Below are positions 1-8,922 of a DNA stretch of 64,000 nucleotides, piece by piece (within the stretch, counting starts at the first letter, position 1; every line of letters starts with the position of its first letter). Where the stretch lies: positions 1,364,001 to 1,428,000 of the forward strand of contig NZ_JAKWBL010000001.1 in NCBI RefSeq assembly GCF_022513635.1. The letters run 5' to 3'. A model generated the notes under the pieces. It was given only the letters and a program-made list of their open reading frames with translations, was not told where the DNA came from and did no database searches. The position numbers and the translations under genes are program-made. Origin of the DNA: Paraniabella ginsengisoli (GTDB lineage Bacteria; Bacteroidota; Bacteroidia; Chitinophagales; Chitinophagaceae).

Positions 1-150
1 ACTGATTTTCCCGGAAACTTTACACTTTACTTCATTGATCCTAAAACCGGTGAAAAAAGAGATTTTAAAAAATCAATTGCTGGTGGTAAAACTGTTAATA
101 TTGATTTGCCCAATCGCGGAGCCATTATTTGGCTTACAAAAACCTATTAA
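1..150 (+). CDS. C-terminal end of an unidentified protein (cut by window start)
   Basis: Reading from base 1, 49 codons run open to a TAA stop at 148-150. The peptide contains FTLYFIDPKTGE and ends in IIWLTKTY, a beta-strand-rich tail like those closing many exported Bacteroidota glycosidases. The family cannot be named from this fragment. A strong hairpin terminator follows about 140 bases downstream, which fits this being the end of a transcription unit. Confidence 0.6.
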   Translation, partial: TDFPGNFTLYFIDPKTGEKRDFKKSIAGGKTVNIDLPNRGAIIWLTKTY

Positions 151-292
151 TATATCTTCTCAACCAGAAGTTGGTATGCTGTTGAAGCGAAATAAAGCAT
201 TTGAATCGAGCCGCAAAGTTATAATAGAACAGTATTTTCAAGTTTGTAGTCTGGAAATAACGGGTATTAATCTCTGATAGAAGACTGTTTTA

Positions 293-326
293 TAAGTCCG
301 CACTTGAAAGTGCGGACTTACTTTTG
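293..326 (+). terminator. Rho-independent-like terminator
   Basis: A perfect 12-bp stem, TAAGTCCGCACT at 293-304 and AGTGCGGACTTA at 309-320, closes a TGAA loop and is followed by CTTTTG. It separates the upstream partial gene from the LacI regulator. The T tract is short. Confidence 0.7.
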
Positions 327-379
327 ATATTTTCTATAATTTAAATTTGGCATATAAAGTTGGGATAGTTATTTTTGGT

Positions 380-403
380 AACGTTTACATTTTAACGTTT
401 GCA
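380..403 (+). promoter_or_regulatory. Tandem LacI-type half-operators before the regulator gene
   Basis: Two direct copies of AACGTTTRCA lie at 380-389 (AACGTTTACA) and 394-403 (AACGTTTGCA), ending three bases before the TTG start at 406. Each matches half of the 14-bp palindrome found before susC at 1444-1457, which suggests autoregulation. A TAnnTTTG-type -7 box (TAAATTTG, 342-349) lies upstream; its partner TTTG at 323-326 is closer than usual (15-nt spacer), so the promoter is tentative. Confidence 0.6.
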
Positions 404-405
404 AA

Positions 406-1427
406 TTGAAGCCAAAAAACATTTCATCCAGTTTAAAGGACGTGGCCAGTTATGCTGGTGTATCCATCGCGACAGTTTCCCGCGTGATCAATGCGGATCC
501 TAAAGTGAAAGGAGAAACTGCCCTAACCGTACAAAAGGCAATTAAAACACTTGGTTACCGGCCAAATAGAGTAGCGCAAAGATTACGTGTTACCAATGCC
601 CGCAGACGGTTGATAGGCCTTCTTATACCGGATATTCACAATCCATATTATGTAGATATAATCAGTGGTGTAGAGCAATACGCTTATGATCAGAACTCTA
701 CTGTGATCATTGGAAACTTTTCTCAAGACCCTAAAAAAGAAGAGTTATATATTGATATTTTAAGAAGTGAATCTGTGGACGGATTTATTGTAGCCACTAC
801 GCCCAGAACTGAAAAAAAGTAGAATTATTAATTGAAGAAGGCATACCTGTTGTTTGTATTGACAGAGGTTTAAAAAGCTTAAAGGCGGACGTTGTCAAGA
901 CTGATAATGAACTTGGTGCATTTTATGCCACCGATCATTTGATAAAACTGGGACATACAAAGATTGCTCATATTGCCGGCGATAAAGAAATTCCAACAAC
1001 ACATGAGCGAATTGCTGGTTACAAATCGGCCTTTAGACATCATGGTATAAGAGTTGACGAGAAACTGATCTTCAGCAGAAAATCTGATTATCAAAGCGGG
1101 GTAGAACTTACCGAACAGGTTATTAGCCTGAAATCCAGGCCTACAGCAATTTTTACCGGTAATAACCTGCTCACTTTGGGTGCTTTTGAAGCGCTTCATC
1201 GAAATAATATTCGAATGCCGAAGGAAATAGCAGTAGTGGGTTTTGATGATGTTTACTGGGCAAGTTCCTTAAACCCAGCACTTACAGCTGTAAAGCAGTT
1301 TGGATATGAGATGGGACAGCAGGCTATAGAATTACTTTACAAGAGACTCTCAAATCCACAACGCCCACCAACCAGCTATATTCTAAAGCCGGAATTAATG
1401 ATCAGAAAATCATGTGGAACTAAATAA
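406..1427 (+). CDS. LacI-family transcriptional regulator (frame broken at 812-818)
   Basis: This is a cytoplasmic DNA-binding repressor with a sugar-binding periplasmic-binding-protein fold. The N-terminal helix-turn-helix reads LKDVASYAGVSIATVSRVIN (about residues 8-27) followed by the hinge region GYRPNRVAQRLR. The effector domain includes IGLLIPDIHNPYY and, near the end, VVGFDDVYWASSLNPALTAV. The frame is lost in an A7 run at 812-818; one extra A joins both halves into about 340 residues, the normal family length. The start is a TTG at 406; no in-frame ATG fits the HTH spacing better. Matching operators lie before it and before susC, so it probably controls the first SusCD unit and possibly the downstream apiose-type genes. 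The effector is unknown. Confidence 0.9.
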
Positions 1428-1443
1428 ATTTTTTAATTAATTA

Positions 1444-1457
1444 TGTAAACGTTTACA
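1444..1457. promoter_or_regulatory. Palindromic LacI-family operator upstream of susC
   Basis: TGTAAACGTTTACA is a perfect 14-bp palindrome with the central CG typical of LacI/CcpA-type operators. It lies 17 bases after the regulator stop and 44 bases before the susC start. A degenerate -7 box (TAAATCTG, 1460-1467) abuts it, so a bound repressor would cover the promoter. The half-sites recur before the regulator gene. Confidence 0.8.
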
Positions 1458-1501
1458 AATAAATCTGTTGATTCATTTTTTCATTAATAATTGTAATTAA
1501 T

Positions 1502-4476
1502 ATGAGACCTCTTGCCATTTCAAAAAAATGTTAATGCTTCTATTGTTATGCTGCAGCATCAACGCTATGGCCCAAAACCGGCCAGTTACAGGAAGAATAT
1601 TGGATAAGTTCACCGGACAATCGCTCGGCAATGCGACGATTCTGGTAAAGGGTACCAATCAAAATATTCCGGTAGCGGAAGATGGGTCCTTTTCTTTAAA
1701 CGTGAATGATACAGCCACGGTACTTGTAATAAGTTATGTCGGCTACGGAACCCAGGAAATTAGTGTTGGTAGTCAGACGGAATTAACGATACTGCTCAGC
1801 AATTCAGAAGCCAGCCTTGATGACGTTGTCGTAATTGGTTATGGTGCTGTCAAAAAGCGGGATCTTACAGGAAGTGTAGTTTCAATAAAAGGCGGTGAAG
1901 CTACAAAGGTTCCTGTATCCAGTCCGATAGAAGCACTTCAGGGCAAAATTCCTGGTGCGGATATTTATCGAAATAATGGTTATGCTGGTGGGACTCCCAA
2001 CATACGCATACGCGGAACACGTTCTATCGGTAACCCTAACAGCTCAAATAATGTGCTTTATATTATTGACGGGATTCAGTATGCAAACATGGCTGACATC
2101 AACCCGAATGATATTCAGTCTATCGAGGTTTTGAAAGACGGGTCGTCTACTGCTATATATGGCTCGCGTGGTGCCAACGGTGTTATTATTATCACAACAA
2201 AGAAGGGCGCATCTGGCAAACCTAAAATTTCGGTTAATTCATATGCTGGTATTACTGAGCGCACAAATTATGGTAAAGCACAAAATGCAGAACAATTCAT
2301 AGCATTTCGACGGGAGGCCTACCGGGCTGATGGCAGATGGAATAGTCCTGCCGATGATGCCACTGCATTTACTACGCGTGAACTTGAAGCCATAAATAAT
2401 CAACAATACATCGATTGGATGGACCTGATATTTCACCAGGGCCTTCAACAGGATCATCAGGTAAGTGTGAGTGCGGGAGGTGAAAAAACAAAAATTTATT
2501 TTTCAGGAGGATACTTTGATGAGAAGGGTGTATTAAAAAATGATCGTTTTAAAAGATATTCTACACGACTGAATGTTGATCAAAAATTGACTGATTGGTT
2601 AACTGCCGGCACTAATTTATCTTTTGCTCATATTGATAATGATATACGTCGCGACCCTTTCAATCTTGCATTTAAAGCCCTTCCATTAGGTGTTCCGTAC
2701 GATTCAGTAGGTAATGTCGTTTCGCTACCAGTGGGTGGCACAGAAAGAAGTCCATTACTCGACGATCAGCCGGGTGAGTGGTATCAGAATCGGAAGACAA
2801 ACAGGTTTAGCGGTGCCCTTTATCTTGACATACATCCCTTTAAAGACTTTACCTGGCGTTCAACTTTCTCAACTGTACAAGAGAGCTCCATATTAGGCAA
2901 CTTTTATGGAAAGAACTCAATAAATGGTGGTGGCGCAAATTCGCAATCGTCTATTACCAACAACCAGGTAAGTAATATCAATTGGGAAAATGTTCTTACT
3001 TATAAAAAGTCTATCGCAGACCATGATTTAACAGTAACTGGTGTAACAGCATACCAGCAAAATATTTCAACAATTCAATCAATGAGCGGCCGGAACCAAT
3101 TATTTCCAGGTCAGCTTACTTGGAATATGGCTGCTGCCAATCAGAATATGGCAATGAGCAGTAACTATTCCAGGTGGAACCTGCTTTCATTTGCCGGAAG
3201 GATAAATTATAGTTACAAAGGAAAATACCTGGCAACTGTTACGGGCCGTACTGACGGCTCTTCGAAATTAGCACCGGGTAATCAATGGGGTTTTTTCCCA
3301 TCGGCAGCTGTGGCATGGCGTATTTCAGACGAAAATTTTATGCAGAGCCAGAAGATATTTGATGATCTGAAATTAAGAGTAAGTTATGGTGTTTCTGGAA
3401 ATGATGTTGTCCCTCCTTACGGAACACAAAGTAATTTGTCCGTTGTTCAGTTTGCTTACGGAGATGTGCTGGCATCCAGTTATGTTATTAATCCACTCAT
3501 CGCAAACCCTGACTTGAGATGGGAACGTACTAAAACGATTGATTTAGGATTAGATTTCACTTTGTTAAAAAACAGACTATCAGGTGCGGTTGATTATTAT
3601 AACGCGCTTACCTATGATTTAATCACTGAAAATGTGTTGCCAACTTCAACGGGAGTAAGTACTATCAATATGAATTTTGGTCAAACACGTAATCAGGGTA
3701 TTGAGGTGAGCCTTACAGGTAATATTATTCAGGGGCCAGATTTTAAATGGTCTTCCACACTAAGCTATGCGAAAAATAGAGAAAGGATCATAAGTCTTCC
3801 CAATGGAAATGTGTACGCATCGGACTACAGGAGAAGTTTCATTATCGGAGAATCGCCAACAATATTCTATGATTATGTAAAACTGGGTATCTGGCAATCG
3901 AATGAAGAGGCGGAAGCTGCAAAGTATGGCGACAGGCCCGGAGATATCAAAGTGGCCGACCTTAACAATGATGGAAAGATTACACCTGATGCCGACCGGA
4001 CAATAATTGGAACAGCAGTACCGAAATGGTCTGGTGGATTAAACAATGATTTTAGTTTCAAAGGATTTGATTTGAATGTTTTATTGACAGCGAGGATTGG
4101 CCAATGGATGACATCAGATTATTTTGCGAAGTACTATCGAAACGCTTCTCAGAATGGCGCTGTATTCGATTACTGGACACCCGAGAATCCTACAAATGCT
4201 TACCCACGACCGAGTGTAGCAAGATCATTGAAGTACATTACAACACTGACAGAAGCAGACAACTCTTATATGAAGTTGAGGAATGTAACATTGGGGTACA
4301 ACTTCTCAAAATCCTTTTTAAACAAGTATAAAGTTGACAATGTACGTTTATACGTTTCTGGTAAAAATCTATGGTATTGGTCTAAAGCTAGTAAAGAGGT
4401 TGACCCGGAAAGCGAGGGAATAGTTGATCAACCGTTGAATAAATTGGTTGTTGTAGGCCTTAACGTAAGTTTTTAA
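1502..4476 (+). CDS. SusC-like TonB-dependent outer-membrane transporter, pair 1
   Basis: Glycan importer of the outer membrane. After a signal peptide ending AMAQ come a carboxypeptidase-regulatory-like domain (PVTGRILDKFTGQSLGNATI), a TonB-box-like stretch and a plug domain (GSVVSIKGGEATKVPVSSPI, then LRIRGTRSIG-type and SIEVLKDGSSTAIYGSRGANG motifs), and a long beta-barrel ending in LNVSF with a terminal aromatic residue. The first ATG is at 1502, but an A7 run at 1522-1528 breaks the frame; with eight As the product starts MRPLAISKKMLMLL and is about 991 residues. The uninterrupted part begins at 1528. It is followed after 18 bases by its SusD partner. A LacI operator lies upstream. Confidence 0.93.
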
Positions 4477-4494
4477 TTATTAAAATTAGCGAAA

Positions 4495-6196
4495 ATGAAA
4501 CTCAATATATTTAAGTTTATTATAACTGGAACATTCCTCATCACAATAGTATCTTGTACTAAAAGACTGGAAGAATATAATCCTTCAGGTGCTACTACAG
4601 ATGGATTGTTAACCACGCCTGAAGGATTCGAAACAGCTATTAATGGTGCATATAGTTACAACAGAAGTTTCTATGGAAAGGAAGAAGGCGAAGCTTTATT
4701 CGAAGCCGGTACCGATATATGGGCGCCTTCTGGTAAGATAGGAAACACTTCTATTGCAGGTGTAATTCCTAATACACCTCTAACAACTTATAATGGTATT
4801 CTTTCTGATAATCCGTGGATCCATACCAATTTGTGGCAGCCATGTTATGCCGGTATCAATCTTTGCAATACAGCATTAAGTTATATTGATCAGGCGCAGT
4901 TGGCCCCAACGCGTCGTTCAAGCGCCGAAGCAGAACTACGTTTTTGAGAGGATGGTATTATTTCCTGCTTGCACAAACGTACGGCCCAACACACTTTACA
5001 TTGGAGCCCACTGTTGGTATGGTTACAACGGCAAATAAAACACCGGTCGAACAGATATATGACCAGGTTGTTACCGATTTACGTTTTGCAGCAGATAATC
5101 TTCCTAATACACAAAGTGAGTATGGCCGGATAACAAAGCCCGGTGCATTGGCAATATTGTCCAAAGTATTATTAACAAAAGGCGATTATCAGGAAGCCAG
5201 TAATATCGCTAATATGGTTATTAATAGCTTTGGGCTTAGTTTATTACCAGGCTATGGAAACTTATGGACGATGGCGAACGAGAGAAACAGCGAAGTTTTA
5301 TGGGCCGTTAACTATGCAAATAATGTTGCGTTAAATGCTGGTAGTAATGTATTACATAGTATGTTCCTGATGGCTTATTCTGATTTGCCTGGAATGACTA
5401 TTGATGTAAACAATGGCCTTCCTGAAGGACGTTGGATACCAACTTTATTTTACTTAAATCTTTTTGATGAAGCGAATGATAGCCGATTTGATGCTACTTT
5501 CAAACAGGCATGGATTGCAAACAATGCAGCAACACTACCGAAATGGACTACTTCAGAGGCGGCGCAAAATCCAGCTCTTGCTGGTTTAGTTGGCCAAAAC
5601 AAATTTGCTGTTGGTGATACCGCTATTTATTTAAGTAAATATTCTATTAATAATTCTGAGCAGAATTATTCCATTCGGTATCGTTATAAAACCTATGATA
5701 TAGACGATTTATATAATAGCAATGGAACAATAAAAAATATCAATCAGTATTTTTCTCTTAGGAAATTCGATGATCCAACACGTGCCACCGCCATGGAAAA
5801 ACAAAGTGCGCGCAACGCAAATGTTATTCGATTGGGTGAAGTATATCTGATCGCTGCGGAAGCTCAGGTTAGGCTTGGAAAAGCTGACTCCGCTGCCTTT
5901 TTGTAAACAAAGTTAGAACAAGAGCTGCTAAACAAGGGAAAGAGGCGGATATGCAAGTGGCGGCATCGGCAGTAACGCTTGACTATATTTTGGATGAACG
6001 AGCAAGAGAATTGGGTGGAGAACAAATGCGTTGGTTTGATTTGAAACGAGCGGGAAAATTGATAGAACGTGTAAAGGCGCATAACCCCGATATTGCCGCA
6101 AATATGCAAAGCTTTCATATATTAAGACCAATACCTTTAGCACAATTAAATGCTATTACAAATAAAAGTGAATTCACTCAAAACGACGGGTACTAA
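4495..6196 (+). CDS. SusD/RagB-like surface glycan-binding lipoprotein, pair 1 (two frame breaks)
   Basis: Partner of the upstream SusC; a surface lipoprotein that presents oligosaccharides to the transporter. The lipoprotein signal ends TIVSC (Cys at about residue 22). TPR-like SusD helices follow, with the family segments LRFLRGWYYFLLAQTYG and, near the C terminus, LDYILDERARELGGEQMRWF followed by DLKR. The frame is lost at T5 runs at 4941-4945 and 5898-5902. Adding one T to each restores about 567 residues. Nothing in the pieces suggests decay besides these breaks. The ligand cannot be read from the sequence. Confidence 0.92.
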
Positions 6197-6400
6197 ATAT
6201 TAAAACAATTTCTAACGAGAGGCTGGGATGGAATAAATTTCCATCTTGATGGAAATAATTGTTAAATATACTTTTATCCACTCTTCTGCGTTATTTTAGA
6301 ACAACAATATCTGTTGATTAACGGACGTGGGATGCCATTTTGATGTTGAATTTTATAAACGAAGTAAATTTTAGCTTGCTCAATTGACACTATAGTTATT
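6197..6400. other. Intergenic region with small hairpin
   Basis: 204 bases between susD 1 and the GH140 gene contain a 9-bp hairpin (ATTTCCATC at 6237-6245, GATGGAAAT at 6248-6256) that may be a weak terminator, and GGATGCCATTTTGATGTTG (6330-6348), a possible degenerate remnant of the ~75-bp dispersed repeat. No open frame or convincing promoter was seen. Confidence 0.4.
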
Positions 6401-7795
6401 ATGAAACGATTATTTGTATTGCTTTATCTGTTTATTTTTTTGTTGAAATCTGCAGCAGCGCAGCAATCAACTCCGTGGCTAAAGATTTCAGACAACAAAC
6501 GTTACTTTCAAACTGAAGATGGTAAGCCGTTTTTTTGGTTGGGTGATACTGGCTGGTTGTTGTTTGTAAAATGCAGCCGTGAAGATGTATTAAAGTATCT
6601 GGATGCGCGCCAACAGCAAGGGTTTAATGTGGTACAAGTAATGACGCTGCATACACTTGGCGCAAAAACTGTATATGGAGACTATGCTCTAAAAGACGGA
6701 GATATAAGCCAACCCATCACTACCGCTGGTAATAATTTTGATGATAAAACAGCTTATGATTTTTGGGATCACGTGGATTTTGTAATACAAGAAGCGGCAA
6801 AGCGCGGTATTTATATGGCGCTTGTTCCGGTTTGGGGTTCGGCTGCTAAAGATGAAAAAGTAACAGCAAGCAGGGCAGAACAGTATGCTAAATTTTTGGC
6901 AGAAAGATTTAGTAAATACAGTAACATCATCTGGTTAAATGGCGGAGATATTGAAGGTTCTGCACGCCCTGAAATTTGGGAAGCGCTTGGAACTACAATA
7001 AAGAAATATGATCCGAAACATTTAATGACCTATCATCCCAGAGGGCGCTACTCATCTACCGATTGGTTTCATAATAAAAAGTGGCTTGACTTCAACATGT
7101 TTCAAAGCGGGCATAGAACTTATGCTCAGGATACCAGCCTTAAAGAAAAACATCGCCACGGCGAAGACAATTGGAAGTATGTGATTACAGACTATAATAT
7201 GAAACCAACGAAACCAGTTTTGGATGGCGAACCATCTTACGAAAATATTCCTTATGGTTTGCACGACAGCCTGCAACCGCGCTGGAAAGATGCGGATGTG
7301 CGCAGATATGGCTACTGGAGCGTGTTTGCGGGAGGTGCTGGTTACACTTATGGCGAAAATGCGATTATGCAGTTTAACACAATGGGCGATTCGGATGCCA
7401 ACTTCGGAGTGTTCAATAACTGGAAGCAAACTATAAATGCTCCGGGCGCACTTCAAATGCAATATCTGAAAAACCTGATGTTGAAGTACAGTTATTTTGA
7501 TCGCAAACCTGCACAGGAAATAATTGTGGACAATAGTCAAAAACGTTATAATTATATTTTAGCTACCAAAGGCAAAGACTATGCGATGGCTTACACCTAC
7601 ACGGGCAGGAATTTTAAAGTGAACACAGCTAAGCTGGGCTTTAAGTTATCCAAAGCAAAATGGTATAGTCCGGTAAATGGAACAGAGCAAAGTATTTCAT
7701 TAAAAGCTAAGACAGGAATTGTAAGTTTTAATCCTCCAGGTGAAATGAAGAATGGCAACGACTGGGTGCTTGTATTGGAGGGAGAGAGAAGTTGA
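6401..7795 (+). CDS. GH140-like apiosidase (DUF4038 protein)
   Basis: Probable periplasmic or surface endo-apiosidase, the activity that cuts apiose linkages in rhamnogalacturonan II in characterised GH140 members. A signal peptide (residues 1-20, ...KSAAAQ) precedes a DUF4038 TIM-barrel (about 25-350) with FWLGDTGWLLF at 45-55, IIWLNGGDIEGS (Asp183) and LDGEPSYENI (Glu277). These two acidic residues sit where the family's catalytic pair is expected. The C-terminal ~90 residues (from about 370) form the small beta-sandwich associated with this family and end in WVLVLEG. The 464-residue length is normal and the gene is intact. It lies between two SusCD pairs and 8 kb from a putative apiose catabolic operon. 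Other substrates are possible, since DUF4038 proteins are diverse. Confidence 0.82.
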   Translation: MKRLFVLLYLFIFLLKSAAAQQSTPWLKISDNKRYFQTEDGKPFFWLGDTGWLLFVKCSREDVLKYLDARQQQGFNVVQVMTLHTLGAKTVYGDYALKDGDISQPITTAGNNFDDKTAYDFWDHVDFVIQEAAKRGIYMALVPVWGSAAKDEKVTASRAEQYAKFLAERFSKYSNIIWLNGGDIEGSARPEIWEALGTTIKKYDPKHLMTYHPRGRYSSTDWFHNKKWLDFNMFQSGHRTYAQDTSLKEKHRHGEDNWKYVITDYNMKPTKPVLDGEPSYENIPYGLHDSLQPRWKDADVRRYGYWSVFAGGAGYTYGENAIMQFNTMGDSDANFGVFNNWKQTINAPGALQMQYLKNLMLKYSYFDRKPAQEIIVDNSQKRYNYILATKGKDYAMAYTYTGRNFKVNTAKLGFKLSKAKWYSPVNGTEQSISLKAKTGIVSFNPPGEMKNGNDWVLVLEGERS

Positions 7796-7805
7796 CGAGT
7801 GATAC

Positions 7806-7829
7806 GATCTGACGGTCTCCGTCTGACCG
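7806..7829 (+). repeat. Hairpin repeat family B, copy 1
   Basis: An imperfect hairpin containing TCTGACGG at 7808-7815 and CCGTCTGACC at 7819-7828 around a 3-nt loop. Close copies lie at 50011-50033 and, more diverged, 51434-51456. It starts ten bases after the GH140 stop, so it may act as a transcript end. Confidence 0.65.
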
Positions 7830-7898
7830 ATTATTGAGAATGGTTAAATTGTCAATAATTAATAGACTGTGGTTGATGGACATTGCGTTGTCTAAATT

Positions 7899-7980
7899 GG
7901 ATGCCATTTGTACATCTGTACAAGCGATCCGCCAGCTGGCGGAAAGATCGATGCCATATATTCTTCGGCTGATATAAAAA
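7899..7980 (+). repeat. Dispersed ~75-bp repeat family A, copy 1 (variant)
   Basis: Shares GGATG, the GTACAnCnGTACAAG palindrome and the end AAGATCGATGCCATATATT with other copies, but the usual GTGCGACGCAA core is replaced by a perfect 16-bp palindrome TCCGCCAGCTGGCGGA (7928-7943). It ends 14 bases before the start chosen for the GH43 gene. Confidence 0.7.
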
Positions 7981-7994
7981 GTAAAAACAAGATT

Positions 7995-8910
7995 TTGAAA
8001 AAGAATATTGCCATACTGATTATTTTGTTTGTAACAGTTTCCTGTTCTAACAAAGCGTATTTATTTACATCTTTTCATGAGCCTGCTGATGCGGGTTTGC
8101 GTATGTTATATAGTTACGACGGGTATCATTGGACGGACTTCGACACTGTTTTTTTGAAACCTGAAGTGGGAACTCAAAAAGTAATGAGAGATCCTTCAAT
8201 GGTACAAGGGCCTGATGGAACTTTCCATTTAGTGTGGACGACAAGTTGGCAAAAGGATAAAGGTTTTGGTACGGCTTCATCAAAAGATCTGATTCATTGG
8301 ACTGAACAAAAACATGTGCCGGTTATGGAACATGAAGCTGGCGCGTTAAATGCATGGGCTCCTGAATTGTTTTATGATGATGTTGAAAAGCAGTACATCA
8401 TTATTTGGGCTACAACCATTCGGCCGTTTTGAAAGGGGTATTGAGCCTGACAGCAACAACCATCGCCTGTATTCCACAACTACTAAAGATTTCAAGTCTT
8501 TTACCCCTGCCAAACTTTACCTCGATCCCAAATTTAGCGTGATAGATGCGCAGATTGTAAAAAGAAAAGCAGGTGATTATGTTTTGATATTAAAAGATAA
8601 TACCAGGCCGGAGCGAAATGTAAAAGTAGCATTTGGCACATCGGCTATGGGCCCCTGGAAAAATATTTCTAAACCATTTACGGAAAACTTTACCGAAGGG
8701 CCGAATACGGTTAAAGTAAAAGATAGTTGGTTAATCTATTTTGATGCCTACCGTAAGAAAACTTACGAGGCTGTGGCAACAAAAGATTTTGTTCATTTTG
8801 AAAATATAAATGATAAGATTCATATACCAGAAGGACATAAACATGGAACTATAGTTCCGGTTAAGAAAGCATTTGTAAAAAAGTTGCTTAAACAGTTAGA
8901 TAAAAAATAA
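7995..8910 (+). CDS. GH43-family glycosidase lipoprotein (frame broken near 8420)
   Basis: Five-bladed beta-propeller glycosidase, a family acting mainly on arabinose or xylose linkages; probably a lipoprotein in the periplasm or on the surface. A TTG start at 7995 gives MKKNIAILIILFVTVSC with a lipobox Cys at residue 17. Longer upstream readings run into a dispersed repeat and lack a signal. Family motifs are RDPSMVQGPDGTFHLVWTT (Asp of the catalytic triad) and NAWAPELFYD (Glu region), then VIDAQIV. At about 8420-8425 the frame shifts by two missing bases (expected TTIPGRFERG); repair gives about 305 residues. It is followed after 12 bases by the beta-propeller gene. The substrate is not determined. 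Confidence 0.82.
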
Positions 8911-8922
8911 CAATAGTAAGAC

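Noticed and set aside
35..277. 80-codon frame at the window start
   Set aside because: It lies out of frame with the partial CDS ending at 150 and runs into noncoding sequence; no signal or family match.
1444..1457. The 14-bp palindrome as a terminator
   Set aside because: The stem is only 7 bp with no loop or T tract; it matches LacI operators and has half-site copies at the regulator promoter.
7052..7540. 162-codon minus-strand frame inside the GH140 gene
   Set aside because: The plus-strand GH140 domain is intact and conserved over the same bases, so this is a shadow.
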